Source: Clostridia bacterium (lineage in GTDB: Bacteria > Bacillota > Clostridia > Christensenellales > Borkfalkiaceae). Taken from it: 64,000 bases of DNA. The DNA lies in contig JAFQEA010000005.1 in the NCBI GenBank assembly GCA_017399185.1, positions 124,001-188,000 on the forward strand, given 5' to 3'. The notes under the pieces are model-generated. The model saw nothing but the letters and a program-made list of their open reading frames with translations, had not been told where the DNA came from and searched no databases. The translations under genes were made by a program, and so were the position numbers. Positions within the stretch are counted from its first letter, which is position 1. Each line of letters begins with the position of its first letter. This document shows positions 19,173-28,027 of the stretch, in pieces.

Positions 19173-20015
19173 ATGCAGACTATTCAATGGTTCCCTGGGC
19201 ACATGACAAAGGCCTTGAGAATGATGGAAGAAAACGTTAAGCTATGCGATGCGGTTATCTACGTATTAGATGCGCGCGCACCTTTTGCGTGCATTAATAA
19301 AAAGCTTAACGCGCTGATTAACAATAAGCCTGTCGTGTATTTACTTAACAAGGTTGACCTTGTTGACAGGCGCGACGTTGACCAGGTTGTAAAAGAATTT
19401 ACTTCTAAAAACATGCGCGTATTAACCACCGTAGGCACAACGCTGAAAGACGGAAAGTCGGTCTATAACGCGATTATCGAGCTATTAAGCGAAAAAATCC
19501 AAGCCAAAAAGGCAAAGGGTATAACCAAGGCTGTGCGCGTTATGGTGTGCGGTATACCAAACACAGGCAAGTCAACGGTTATCAATTCCTTATGCGGCAG
19601 AAAGCAAGCCGCAACGGGGGATAAGGCAGGTGTTACAAAGGGCAAGCAATGGATAAAGCTTTACGACATTGAGCTTTTAGATACCCCGGGCACAATGCCG
19701 CCCGCCTTTGAAAACCAGATTTACGCCCACCATTTAGCTTATATCGGCAGCATAAACGATTCCATTTTGGATATGGAAAGCTTGTGTCTTGATTTTATTG
19801 AAGAATTATCGCAAAACCATAAAGGGCTGCTTAACGCCAAGTACGGCGTTGACGAAGCTTTAGCCCCTATAGAAATTTACGAAGGTATCGCTAAAGCACG
19901 CGGCTTTTTACTGCGTGGGGGCGAGTTTGACTACGAACGTTGCGCGCGCGCCGTTATTGACGATTTCAGAAAGGGTAGGTTAGGGAAAATATGCCTAGAA
20001 AAAACTACGATATAA
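19173..20015 (+). CDS. rbgA: Ribosome biogenesis GTPase RbgA (YlqF)
   Basis: RbgA is a GTPase for late 50S assembly. It shows the circularly permuted GTPase order: NKVDLVDRRD (G4) near residue 60 comes before GIPNTGKST (G1) near 127 and DTPGTM (G3) near 171. An N-terminal FPGHM motif is also typical. The AAGGGAGTG ribosome-binding site is strong. It overlaps rnhB by 25 bases. A two-mismatch copy of the dispersed palindrome lies inside (19458-19473), where it codes for KSVYNAII. Confidence 0.95.
   Translation: MQTIQWFPGHMTKALRMMEENVKLCDAVIYVLDARAPFACINKKLNALINNKPVVYLLNKVDLVDRRDVDQVVKEFTSKNMRVLTTVGTTLKDGKSVYNAIIELLSEKIQAKKAKGITKAVRVMVCGIPNTGKSTVINSLCGRKQAATGDKAGVTKGKQWIKLYDIELLDTPGTMPPAFENQIYAHHLAYIGSINDSILDMESLCLDFIEELSQNHKGLLNAKYGVDEALAPIEIYEGIAKARGFLLRGGEFDYERCARAVIDDFRKGRLGKICLEKTTI
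19458..19473. repeat. Dispersed 16-bp palindrome, copy 4
   Basis: TCGGTCTATAACGCGA has two mismatches in the right arm. Flanks AAG and TTATCGA match those of the dnaG and trmK copies. Confidence 0.5.
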
Positions 20016-20629
20016 ACGAAAAGCTTGTTTATGAGCGCCAGCTTTTAGCCCAAGGCAAAAAGTACATTGCCGGCGTTGACGAAGTCGGCCGCGGTCCGCT
20101 TGCAGGCCCTGTCATTTGTGCGGCGGTTATCATGCCCCTTGATGAAGAAAATCTGATTATCGGCATTGATGATAGCAAAAAGCTTTCCGAAAAAAAGCGT
20201 GAAGAGCTTTCTGCCAAGATTTTAGAAAAGGCAATCGCTTACAAAATTTGTTTGGTTGACCATAACAGAATTGACGAAATCAACATTTTAAACGCCACCA
20301 AGGAGTGTATGTGTGAGTGCGTTAATAACCTTTCGGTCACCCCCGACGTTGTGTTTGTTGACGCGCTTGAGCTTGATACCAAGGTTGAGCAAAAATCACT
20401 TATCGGCGGGGATGCGAAAAGCTATTCAATCGGCGCGGCATCAATTATTGCAAAGGTTTACCGTGACCATCTTATGATGGAATACGATAGTAAATATCCT
20501 GCCTACGGCTTTGCGAAAAACAAAGGCTACGGCACTAAAGCACACATTGACGCTATTAAAGAGGTAGGTCCATGTCCGATACACCGAAGAACCTTTATAA
20601 AAAACTTTTGGGCTCAAAAGGAGAGCTAA
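19991..20629 (+). CDS. rnhB: Ribonuclease HII
   Basis: RNase HII cuts the RNA strand of RNA-DNA hybrids and starts ribonucleotide removal from DNA. The catalytic block GVDEVGRGPLAGPV is at residues 28-41, and the distal acidic residue lies in VFVDALEL. The C-terminal HRRTF motif is present. The gene starts inside rbgA and its end overlaps the next gene by 58 bases in a different frame; both frames are clearly coding there. Confidence 0.95.
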   Translation: MPRKNYDINEKLVYERQLLAQGKKYIAGVDEVGRGPLAGPVICAAVIMPLDEENLIIGIDDSKKLSEKKREELSAKILEKAIAYKICLVDHNRIDEINILNATKECMCECVNNLSVTPDVVFVDALELDTKVEQKSLIGGDAKSYSIGAASIIAKVYRDHLMMEYDSKYPAYGFAKNKGYGTKAHIDAIKEVGPCPIHRRTFIKNFWAQKES

Positions 20630-20931
20630 AAGCCAAGTCCTTTTTAAAGAAAAAGGGCTATAAAATTTTAGCGCAAAATTTTGGCACAAAGCTTGGCGAA
20701 GTGGATTTAATCGGCTTATACGGGGACTTTTTGGTTTTTGTTGAAGTCAAAACCCGCCAAAATAAAGCCTTTGGCGAGCCGTGTGAAGCCGTTAATAAAT
20801 TAAAGCAGGCGCATATAAAAAGGACGGCAGAGCTTTACATTATGGAAACAAAGCTTTACTCTTTACAGCCCCGCTTTGACGTAATCGAAATTTATAAAAA
20901 TACTATTAATCATATAGAGGATGCTTTCTAA
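20572..20931 (+). CDS. YraN-family (UPF0102) endonuclease-like protein
   Basis: This is the small YraN/UPF0102 family with a restriction-endonuclease-like fold; no firm cellular role is known. The PD-(D/E)xK-like core is visible in GEVDLIGLYGDFLVFVEVKT (about residues 42-61). The length of 119 residues is normal, and the position after rnhB is typical. The first 58 bases overlap the rnhB end. Its stop codon overlaps the next ATG by one base. Confidence 0.88.
   Translation: MSDTPKNLYKKLLGSKGELKAKSFLKKKGYKILAQNFGTKLGEVDLIGLYGDFLVFVEVKTRQNKAFGEPCEAVNKLKQAHIKRTAELYIMETKLYSLQPRFDVIEIYKNTINHIEDAF
20711..20726. repeat. Weak match to the dispersed palindrome
   Basis: TCGGCTTATACGGGGA keeps a perfect left arm and TATA centre but has three mismatches in the right arm. 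It may be chance. Confidence 0.25.
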
Positions 20932-22055
20932 TGTTAATATCAGTTTCAACCGCATCGGGCGTTGAAGCCGTAACCAAAAGGGAAATTTATAAGCTGTTAG
21001 GCGTAGAAGCACCTTCCATCAACGGAAGGATTACCTTTGAAGCCGATTATAAAGCCCTTATTGATTGCAATATAAACCTTTCAACGGCAAGCCGCGTTTA
21101 TATCGTGCTTGCCCAGTTTAAGTGTTGCGATTTTGATACCCTATACGATAACCTTTACGCAGTCGATTGGAAGGCACATATCCCCGAAAACGCCAAGGTG
21201 ATAATATCGCCAAAGCTTGTGGATAGTAAAATTAACGCTTTTTCAGCAACACAATCGGTTGCAAAAAAGGCAATTTGCGAAAAATTGAAAAAGCAATACA
21301 AAACAAATATATTACCCGAAAGCGGCAAGACGTTAGAAGTTGAAATCTGCATTACCCATGATTTTTGTCAGATTTGCTTGAATACGTCGGGCGAAAGTTT
21401 GCACAAGCGTGGGTACCGCAACCTTTACGGCCAGGCGCAGTTAAAGGAAAGTTTAGCTTCCGCTATGATAGAGCTTTCCGTCTGGAACCCTTCAAGACCG
21501 CTTGTCGACTTATTCACAGGCACGGGGACTATCGCCATTGAAGCCGCTTTAAAAGAAAAAAATCAAGCGCCGGGGCTTAAGCGACGCTTTGATTTTGAAG
21601 CCCTAAATAGCTTTGATTTAAAGCTGCTTGAACAAGCAAAAAGTGAAGCTATAAGTCGATTATCGCAAGAAAAGCCACTCAAAATACACGCTTATGATAT
21701 CGATGAAAAGCAGCTGAATTTAGCAAGGCAGCACGCAAAAAGGGCTGGCGTTGCGGATATTATTGAGTTTCATTTCCAGGATATGGCAAGCTTTAAATCA
21801 AACCAAAGCCGCGGCATTGTGTTTGCAAACCCGCCGTACGGCGAAAGACTTGAAGACAGGCCTATGATTGAAAAGCTTTATAAGGACTATGCAAGCGTAA
21901 GGCGCAACAACCCTGAATGGTGTTTCTACACCATAACGCCCGTTACCGACTTTGAAAAGCTTTTCGGGTTAAAGGCAGATAAACGCCGCAAATTATACAA
22001 CGGCAGGATTGAATGCTGTTATTATGCCCACCTTGCAAAAAGCAATAAAAAGTAA
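20931..22055 (+). CDS. THUMP-domain class I RNA methyltransferase (RlmL/YpsC-like)
   Basis: This SAM-dependent methyltransferase is probably for rRNA guanine N2, by similarity to the N-terminal half of RlmL and to YpsC. The N-terminal THUMP region (about residues 45-155) binds RNA. The methyltransferase domain shows LVDLFTGTGTIAIEAAL near 190, a DIDEKQL acidic loop, and the catalytic NPPYGERL near 304-311. The exact target base cannot be told from sequence. It closes the operon and is followed by a strong terminator. Confidence 0.88.
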   Translation: MLISVSTASGVEAVTKREIYKLLGVEAPSINGRITFEADYKALIDCNINLSTASRVYIVLAQFKCCDFDTLYDNLYAVDWKAHIPENAKVIISPKLVDSKINAFSATQSVAKKAICEKLKKQYKTNILPESGKTLEVEICITHDFCQICLNTSGESLHKRGYRNLYGQAQLKESLASAMIELSVWNPSRPLVDLFTGTGTIAIEAALKEKNQAPGLKRRFDFEALNSFDLKLLEQAKSEAISRLSQEKPLKIHAYDIDEKQLNLARQHAKRAGVADIIEFHFQDMASFKSNQSRGIVFANPPYGERLEDRPMIEKLYKDYASVRRNNPEWCFYTITPVTDFEKLFGLKADKRRKLYNGRIECCYYAHLAKSNKK

Positions 22056-22097
22056 TTGCAAATTAGCATAAACAAAAAAAATTTTAGATAAAATCTA

Positions 22098-22127
22098 ACC
22101 CGCCTAATCAAAAGGCGGGTTTTTGGT
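22098..22127 (+). terminator. Terminator after the THUMP methyltransferase gene
   Basis: ACCCGCCT and AGGCGGGT pair across a short loop and are followed by TTTTTGGTTTTTT. Confidence 0.85.
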
Positions 22128-22236
22128 TTTTTAGCAATTTTTATTGACTTTTTCTATTAAAAGCAAAATTTAGCGCTAAAAACCCCTTAATTTAGCCAAG
22201 TTAACAAAAAATTTACCAAAAAATATACAACAATAA

Positions 22237-22265
22237 TTGACTAGGTGACAGTTTTATTGTATAAT
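22237..22265 (+). promoter_or_regulatory. Promoter of ppdK
   Basis: TTGACT (22237-22242) and TATAAT (22260-22265) are 17 bases apart. A roughly 90-base leader follows, with an AT-rich hairpin around 22285-22300. The rest of the 307-base gap after the upstream terminator shows nothing else. Confidence 0.8.
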
Positions 22266-22362
22266 ACTTGGGCTGGTGGAAATAAAATAAATTTTATTTT
22301 AGGCCTGCCGCACCGCAAAATTAAGCAAAAAATAATTATTTTTTAACCAGAAGGAGTTTTAA

Positions 22363-25002
22363 ATGAAGTACGTTTATTTGTTCAAAGAAGGCAACGCAAC
22401 CATGCGTGAGCTTTTAGGCGGCAAAGGTGCAAACCTTGCTGAAATGACACATATCGGCTTACCAGTACCACAAGGCTTTACAGTTACGACAGAAGCCTGC
22501 ACCAAGTATTATGAAGACGGCAGAAGAATTAACGAAAGCATCCAACAAGAAATCATGGATAATATCGTTAAGCTTGAAGAAATCACCGGCAAGAAATTTG
22601 GTGACAAAGAAAACCCATTATTAGTATCAGTTCGTTCAGGCGCAAGAGCTTCAATGCCTGGTATGATGGATACAATTTTAAACCTTGGTCTTAACGAAGA
22701 AGTTGTTCAAGTTTTATCTGAAAAATCTGGCAACGCAAGATGGGCATGGGACTGCTACAGAAGATTCATCCAAATGTTCTCTGACGTTGTTATGGAAGTT
22801 TCCAAGAAGGAATTTGAAGTTTTAATCGACGAATTAAAGGAAAGAAAGGGCGTTGTTTACGACGTTGACTTAACAGCTGAAGACTTAAAGGAATTAGCTG
22901 ACGCTTTCAAGGCTAAATATAAAGCTGCATTAGGCAGAGACTTCCCAACCGATCCAAAGGAACAACTCTTTGAAGCTGTTAAAGCAGTGTTTAGAAGCTG
23001 GGACAACCCACGTGCTAACGTTTACAGAATGGACCACGATATTCCATACAGCTGGGGTACTGCTGTTAACGTACAAGAAATGGTATTCGGTAACATGGGT
23101 AACGACTGCGGTACAGGCGTTGCTTTCACACGTAACCCTGCAACTGGTGAAAAGGGTCTTATGGGCGAATTCTTAATGAACGCACAAGGCGAAGACGTTG
23201 TTGCCGGTGTTCGTACACCAATGCCAATTTCAAAGATGGCTGAAGTTTTACCAAGCGTTTACGAACAATTCCTTAAGATTTGCGATACTTTGGAAAACCA
23301 CTACAAAGATATGCAAGACATGGAATTCACCATCGAAAAAGAAAGATTATTCATGCTTCAAACACGTAACGGTAAGCGTACTGCTGCCGCTGCTATCAGA
23401 ATCGCTTGCGACTTAATCGACGAAGGTATGATTTCTGAACAAGAAGCTTTAATGCAAATCGACGCTAAATCACTCGATATGCTTCTCCACCCAACCTTTG
23501 ACGCTGCTGCATTAAAGGCTGCTGACAAGAATAACGTTGTTGGTAAGGGTATTGCGGCTTCTCCAGGCGCTGCAACGGGTAAGATTGTTTTCACACCTGA
23601 AGACGCTGTTGAAGAAGGCAAGCAAGGCAACAAGGTTGTTTTAGTAAGACTTGAAACTTCCCCAGAAGACATCGAAGGTATGAAGTACGCACAAGGTATC
23701 TTAACGGTACGTGGCGGTCAAACTTCACACGCTGCCGTTGTTGCACGTGGTATGGGTACATGCTGCGTTTCAGGCTGCGGCGACATTATTATGCACGAAG
23801 AAGAAGAGTACTTTGAACTTGCTGGTAAGACCTTCCGCAAGGGCGATGACCTTTCTTTAGACGGTTCAACAGGTAACATTTATGATTGTGCTATCCAAAC
23901 CGTTCCTGCTGACCCAAGCAGCGGTTACTTTGGCAGAATCATGAAACTTGCTGACAAATATAAAACTTTAGGCGTAAGAACAAACGCTGATACACCTGCT
24001 GACGCTCAACGCGCTGCAGAGCTTGGCGCACAAGGTATCGGTCTTTGCCGTACGGAACACATGTTCTTTGGTGAAGGCAGAATCGATAAATTCCGTGAAA
24101 TGATCTGCTCTGAAACGGTTGAAGAACGCAAGGCTGCACTTGACAAGATTGAGCCAATGCAACAAGCTGACTTTGAAGGCATTATCGAAGCTTTACAAGG
24201 TCACCCTGTTACAATCAGATTCTTGGACCCACCACTTCACGAATTCGTTCCTACAGAAGCTTCCGACATCAAGCTTTTAGCTGACGCAAAAGGCAAAACT
24301 GTTGAAGAAATCAAGCTTTTATGCAACTCATTACACGAATTCAACCCAATGATGGGTCACCGTGGTTGCCGTTTAACAGTTACCTATCCGGAAATCGCTG
24401 TTATGCAAACAAAGGCTGTTATCAAAGCTGCTATCGCTGTTGCTAAACGTCACCCTGACTGGAGAGTTGTTCCTGAAATCATGATCCCATTAACAGGCGA
24501 AGTTAAGGAACTTGCTTTCTGCAAGAAGATCGTTGTTGAAACAGCTGACCAAGTTATCGCTGAATCAGGCGTTAACCTTGAATACGAAGTTGGTACGATG
24601 GTTGAAATCCCACGTGCTTGCTTAACCGCTGACGAAATCGCTAAAGAAGCTGAATTCTTCTGCTTCGGTACAAACGACTTAACACAAATGACGTTTGGTT
24701 TCTCTCGTGACGACGCTTCTAAATTCTTACCAAGCTACTACGCTAATAAGATTTTCGAAAGCGACCCATTTGCAAGACTTGACACAAACGGCGTTGGTAA
24801 GCTTATGGATTTAGCAGTTAGATTAGGTAAGGCTGCAAGACCTTCAATGCACTGCGGTATCTGCGGCGAACACGGCGGCGATCCATCTTCAATCGAATTC
24901 TGCCACGCAATCGGTTTAGATTACGTTTCATGCTCACCATACAGAGTTCCAATCGCTCGTCTTGCTGCTGCTCAAGCTGCAATCAAGGCTTCTAAAAACT
25001 AA
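22363..25002 (+). CDS. ppdK: Pyruvate, phosphate dikinase
   Basis: PPDK interconverts pyruvate, ATP and phosphate with phosphoenolpyruvate, AMP and pyrophosphate, a central step in many fermentative anaerobes. The 879 residues show the N-terminal nucleotide-binding domain (GGKGANLAEM, SVRSGARASMPGMMDT), the phosphohistidine loop GGQTSHAAVVARGMG near 451-465, and the C-terminal PEP/pyruvate barrel with MHCGICGEHGGDP near the end. The ribosome-binding site AAGGAG and a promoter with near-consensus boxes suggest high expression. Its last 26 bases, including the stop codon, lie in a 33-bp repeat whose second copy is at 31511. Confidence 0.97.
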   Translation: MKYVYLFKEGNATMRELLGGKGANLAEMTHIGLPVPQGFTVTTEACTKYYEDGRRINESIQQEIMDNIVKLEEITGKKFGDKENPLLVSVRSGARASMPGMMDTILNLGLNEEVVQVLSEKSGNARWAWDCYRRFIQMFSDVVMEVSKKEFEVLIDELKERKGVVYDVDLTAEDLKELADAFKAKYKAALGRDFPTDPKEQLFEAVKAVFRSWDNPRANVYRMDHDIPYSWGTAVNVQEMVFGNMGNDCGTGVAFTRNPATGEKGLMGEFLMNAQGEDVVAGVRTPMPISKMAEVLPSVYEQFLKICDTLENHYKDMQDMEFTIEKERLFMLQTRNGKRTAAAAIRIACDLIDEGMISEQEALMQIDAKSLDMLLHPTFDAAALKAADKNNVVGKGIAASPGAATGKIVFTPEDAVEEGKQGNKVVLVRLETSPEDIEGMKYAQGILTVRGGQTSHAAVVARGMGTCCVSGCGDIIMHEEEEYFELAGKTFRKGDDLSLDGSTGNIYDCAIQTVPADPSSGYFGRIMKLADKYKTLGVRTNADTPADAQRAAELGAQGIGLCRTEHMFFGEGRIDKFREMICSETVEERKAALDKIEPMQQADFEGIIEALQGHPVTIRFLDPPLHEFVPTEASDIKLLADAKGKTVEEIKLLCNSLHEFNPMMGHRGCRLTVTYPEIAVMQTKAVIKAAIAVAKRHPDWRVVPEIMIPLTGEVKELAFCKKIVVETADQVIAESGVNLEYEVGTMVEIPRACLTADEIAKEAEFFCFGTNDLTQMTFGFSRDDASKFLPSYYANKIFESDPFARLDTNGVGKLMDLAVRLGKAARPSMHCGICGEHGGDPSSIEFCHAIGLDYVSCSPYRVPIARLAAAQAAIKASKN

Positions 25003-25009
25003 TTTTAGT
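24977..25009 (+). repeat. Island left boundary: 33-bp direct repeat in ppdK 3' end (att-like)
   Basis: Bases 24977-25009, covering the ppdK stop codon plus seven bases, are repeated exactly at 31511-31543. The identity ends abruptly at both edges. The pattern is that of a site-specific insertion at the 3' end of a gene that leaves the gene intact. Confidence 0.85.
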
Positions 25010-25062
25010 AATGTGAAAAGGCAAACCGCCTTATAACACAATAGGCAAAACAAAATAAAATT

Positions 25063-25103
25063 ACGACCTTGTAGAAGAAATTCTATGAGGTCGTTTTTTT
25101 TGT
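25063..25103 (+). terminator. Terminator just inside the island, downstream of ppdK
   Basis: A 14-bp stem (ACGACCTTGTAGAA with TTCTATGAGGTCGT, two wobble pairs) with a GAAA loop is followed by eight Ts. It now terminates ppdK transcription. Confidence 0.85.
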
Positions 25104-25144
25104 ATAAGGAAAACCCCCAGACTATCTGGGGGGCCTTACACAAT

Positions 25145-25184
25145 AAAAGCCGTTTTAAAACAAAAATTCAAAACGGCTTTTTAT
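25145..25184. terminator. Bidirectional terminator between ppdK and the SLOG gene
   Basis: AAAAGCCGTTTT and AAAACGGCTTTTT form a stem with T-runs on both strands. It would stop the minus-strand SLOG gene. A further GC-rich hairpin (CCCCCAG/CTGGGGG) lies at 25112-25133. Confidence 0.75.
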
Positions 25185-25188
25185 ATGT

Positions 25189-25632
25189 TTATTTTGCAAT
25201 GTTTATAATACGTTTCTTTTTCCGTTTGGCATATTCTAAAGCTTTAGCAGCTCCACCCCAAGAATATTTAACATAGGCAATAACAAGGTCAGCTTGTTCA
25301 ACCATCCACTCATTTCTTTTTAAGATTGCAAACTTACGTGGAACAATTTCAATAGGAGGAAATATAACGTCGTCATAATAGTATTTTGCAAGTTCTAATT
25401 TGCTATAATTTTTATCAAGATAAGGAGTTATAAAAAGAATTTCAATACTAAGGAAATCATGCTTTAATTCCCTTAAAGTTCTCAGGCACAATCCGTCAAA
25501 ATCACCGTACCCACCCAAGTAAAACTTGCTGATGGGATTTTTATTTATCTCATCAACAAGAATATTTCGTAATACTGATTTTTCTTCATCTGTAAAAATT
25601 ACTTGCGAATGCCCACAAAAAGTAATAATCAT
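25189..25632 (-). CDS. SLOG-fold (DprA/YpsA-like) protein, cassette 1
   Basis: The 147-residue protein has the layout of the SLOG (Rossmann-like, nucleotide-sensing) superfamily: TFCGHS at 4-9, GGYGDFD at 40-46, a central RNEWMVEQADLVIAYV block at 107-121, and WGGAAKALEYAKRKKKRI at 125-142. Members often bind nucleotide-derived signals, and some act in antiphage defence; the role here is not known. I chose the ATG at 25632 because an AGGGTG site lies just upstream. It is divergent from an HTH gene with palindromic operators between them. A homologous cassette is at 57604-58486. Confidence 0.75.
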   Translation of the reverse strand: MIITFCGHSQVIFTDEEKSVLRNILVDEINKNPISKFYLGGYGDFDGLCLRTLRELKHDFLSIEILFITPYLDKNYSKLELAKYYYDDVIFPPIEIVPRKFAILKRNEWMVEQADLVIAYVKYSWGGAAKALEYAKRKKKRIINIAK

Positions 25633-25652
25633 AATAATCACCCTCACATAAT

Positions 25653-25756
25653 AGTTTATCACAATAAACTATATTTTGAAAGCGTTCAGCGCAATAAACT
25701 AAAAATTTAATTACACAAACTATAATTATTGCAATGAACGTTTATTGTGGTAAACG
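25653..25756. promoter_or_regulatory. Three 18-bp operators between SLOG-1 and HTH-1
   Basis: AGTTTATCACAATAAACT (25653-25670) and CGTTTATTGTGGTAAACG (25739-25756) are near-palindromes. A third, degenerate copy lies at 25683-25700. A TATAAT at 25721-25726 serves the HTH gene, and TATAGT on the minus strand (25668-25673) may serve the SLOG gene. The layout fits autorepression by the HTH protein. Confidence 0.7.
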
Positions 25757-25769
25757 TAAGGAGGCTATT

Positions 25770-26003
25770 ATGAAATTATCTGAAGCAGTAGGTAAGAGGG
25801 TGGAAAATTTACTCGCAGAACGCAATATGACTCAATATCAATTATGCAAAAATGGTGGTATTCCTCGTTCTACAATTTCAGTTACCGTTGACGGTAAATA
25901 TAAAACAGTAAAACTCGATACAATCTATCAAATTGTTGCAACTTTGGGTATATCGCTCAAAGAATTTTTTGACGATACGCTATTTGATGAAATAGAAGAT
26001 TAA
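25770..26003 (+). CDS. Cro/CI-type HTH repressor, cassette 1
   Basis: The 77-residue XRE-family DNA-binding protein has the HTH in MTQYQLCKNGGIPRSTIS (about residues 20-37). It ends in an acidic FFDDTLFDEIED tail, closely like the second HTH protein at 57604, which has the same length. I chose the ATG at 25770, which has AAGGAGG six bases upstream, over an ATG at 25734 that lies inside the operator region. It is divergent from the SLOG gene and probably represses both promoters through the repeated 18-bp operators. Confidence 0.85.
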   Translation: MKLSEAVGKRVENLLAERNMTQYQLCKNGGIPRSTISVTVDGKYKTVKLDTIYQIVATLGISLKEFFDDTLFDEIED

Positions 26004-26088
26004 TCGTTGATATGGTTTTTAATTATTATAATTTTTAGAAAATAGGTCGGTGGCTATTGCTATCGACTTTTCTTTTTAACTAAACTCA

Positions 26089-26120
26089 CACGAAACACTT
26101 AATCAACGTAGTGTTTTGTG
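26089..26120. promoter_or_regulatory. AbiE operator 1
   Basis: Arms CACGAAACACT and AGTGTTTTGTG are separated by 10 bases. The same architecture recurs at 26233, over the promoter. Confidence 0.75.
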
Positions 26121-26232
26121 CGAAAACAGTTAAAATCCACACTTTTTATACCTAAAATGCGTAAAATCCGTTGTTTTTTCTTCGGGAATCACGCAAATTA
26201 GGTATAGTATTACTAAATATTAACCAAATCTA

Positions 26233-26271
26233 CACAAACCACTTGACTTTTGTAGTGTTTTATGTTAAAAT
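26233..26271 (+). promoter_or_regulatory. AbiE operator 2 overlapping the abiE promoter
   Basis: Arms CACAAACCACT (26233-26243) and AGTGTTTTATG (26254-26264) repeat operator 1. The promoter TTGACT (26243-26248), 17-base spacer, TAAAAT (26266-26271) lies across it. Two inverted repeats bound cooperatively by the antitoxin is the known control of AbiE systems. Confidence 0.75.
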
Positions 26272-26299
26272 GGTTAAAATTAGTTTTGAGGATATGTAA

Positions 26300-27037
26300 A
26301 TGGCAAAATTTATCCCTTATACGTTTACAAAAAAGGACGTAATAGGCAATTTTATAAATGAGAAACAATACGAAAATTGGATAGCGGGGCAGGTTCGTTC
26401 CAAAAAAATTGTTAAAGTTCGCAACGGGTTATACGTTCACGTTGACGTGTCGGGATATCCGCTTACTACAAAGTTTGAGCTTGCTACAAAAATAGCCGAA
26501 GATGCTTTCGTATGCTATCATTCTGCCTTTGAATATTTTGGCGTTGCTAATCAAGTTTTTAATACCGTAACGGTGGGTAGTAAAAAGCGTTTCAACGATT
26601 TTACCTTTGATGATATAGACTACGTTCGTAAACCGCTAAAACACGACGTTCAAATTATGAATATAGTAACTGCCGCAGTTCGCGTAACGTCTCTTGAACG
26701 TACGGTTATTGACTGTCTTGATGATATTGACGCAGGTGGTGGAATTGATGAAATCTTAAATGCGCTTGACCAAATTCGTGTTTTGGACGAAACAAAATTA
26801 CTTGAAACGTTAAAAGCTTACGATTCGGTATTTCTTTATCAAAAAGCAGGCTACGTGTTAGAACATTTTCAAGACAAATTTATGCTGACCGATTCGTTTT
26901 TTGACGAGTGTAAAAGCAAACTAACCAATCAGATAAAATATTTTTTACAAGACGAGTATAAAGAGATAGAGTTTAATTCTAAGTGGAAACTTATGGCTCC
27001 TAAAAATCTTAAATCTCGCCTAAACGGGGGATATTAA
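26300..27037 (+). CDS. abiEi: AbiEi-type antitoxin (winged-helix repressor)
   Basis: This is the antitoxin and autorepressor of a type IV-style AbiE toxin-antitoxin system, a group able to block phage growth by abortive infection. The 245-residue protein has an N-terminal winged-helix region (about 1-60), with the sequence IVKVRNGLYVHVD typical of AbiEi-like regulators, and then the antitoxin domain with YHSAFEYFGV and VTSLERTVIDCL. Two operators of matching form precede it. Its stop codon overlaps the toxin ATG by one base, so the pair is translated together. Confidence 0.88.
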   Translation: MAKFIPYTFTKKDVIGNFINEKQYENWIAGQVRSKKIVKVRNGLYVHVDVSGYPLTTKFELATKIAEDAFVCYHSAFEYFGVANQVFNTVTVGSKKRFNDFTFDDIDYVRKPLKHDVQIMNIVTAAVRVTSLERTVIDCLDDIDAGGGIDEILNALDQIRVLDETKLLETLKAYDSVFLYQKAGYVLEHFQDKFMLTDSFFDECKSKLTNQIKYFLQDEYKEIEFNSKWKLMAPKNLKSRLNGGY

Positions 27038-28020
27038 TGGAGTTTTCAAGACAATACTTGGCAAGACTTGCCCAAGAATCTAATTTTATAAAAGATACTT
27101 TGGAAAAGGTTTTGCGCCTTTCTGAAATATTAAAATTCTTAAATAGCGACGCTGTCTTTAAGGATAAACTTGCGCTTAAAGGTGGTACGGCTATAAATCT
27201 AACTGCGGTAGAACTTCCACGTCTTTCTGTTGATATCGATTTGGATTTTATCGTAAACGTTAGCAAGGATGAACTCCCCGAAATTAAAGAGAAGTTCAAA
27301 AAGCGGCTAACCGACTATATGTGGCAAGAAGGATATTCACTTGCAGATTCCCGTGACTATTTTGCTTTAACGTCTTTCTTATTTAATTACATTAACAACG
27401 CCGGTAATCGTGACAATATAAAGGTTGAAATTAACTTCTTGGATAGATGCCACGTTTTACCGCTTGAAAAGAAGAAAATTTTAACGAAAGGCATAGTAGA
27501 AGATTTTGAGGTTTTAACCTTAAACACTACTGAACTCTATGCAAGTAAAATTAACGCACTTTTATCACGTGCTACGCCAAGAGATTTATACGACGTTAAC
27601 GCTATGATAGAAAATAACGTTATAACGGATACCGAACTTTTAAGAAAATGCCTTGTATTTTATAACGCTATCGGCGGGGATTATGATATTCAAGAGTTAG
27701 ACTATAAAAACGTTGAAAGGTTAGATTATAGGAAGTATAAAACTCAATTAAAACCCGTTATATCAAAAGATGACAAGTTTGATATAGAAAAGGCAAAAGA
27801 AAAAGTTCTAGCTTATGTAAAGGATTTACTTGTTTTAACGGACGGCGAAAAAGAGTTTTTATCTAAACTAAAAGATAAAACTTACGTACCTGAATTATTG
27901 TTCGATAACGAAGAAATCGCAGCGAATATAAAAAATCACCCCGCCGCTTTATGGCGCGTTAGAGGAAGCAAAGCTGCTTTATTAAGCATGATAAATGAAC
28001 AAATAAGTAATTTAGGTTGA
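27037..28020 (+). CDS. abiEii: AbiEii/AbiGii-type nucleotidyltransferase toxin
   Basis: This is the toxin of the AbiE pair. Family members are DNA-polymerase-beta-like nucleotidyltransferases; some are known to add nucleotides to tRNA. Motifs visible in the 327 residues are KGGTAINL at 48-55, SVDIDLDF at 64-71 with two catalytic-type aspartates, and VEINF further on, so the active site looks intact. A charged C-terminal half follows. It lies one base into the antitoxin stop codon and is followed after 7 bases by a HEPN-like gene. Confidence 0.9.
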   Translation: MEFSRQYLARLAQESNFIKDTLEKVLRLSEILKFLNSDAVFKDKLALKGGTAINLTAVELPRLSVDIDLDFIVNVSKDELPEIKEKFKKRLTDYMWQEGYSLADSRDYFALTSFLFNYINNAGNRDNIKVEINFLDRCHVLPLEKKKILTKGIVEDFEVLTLNTTELYASKINALLSRATPRDLYDVNAMIENNVITDTELLRKCLVFYNAIGGDYDIQELDYKNVERLDYRKYKTQLKPVISKDDKFDIEKAKEKVLAYVKDLLVLTDGEKEFLSKLKDKTYVPELLFDNEEIAANIKNHPAALWRVRGSKAALLSMINEQISNLG

Positions 28021-28027
28021 CAATAAA

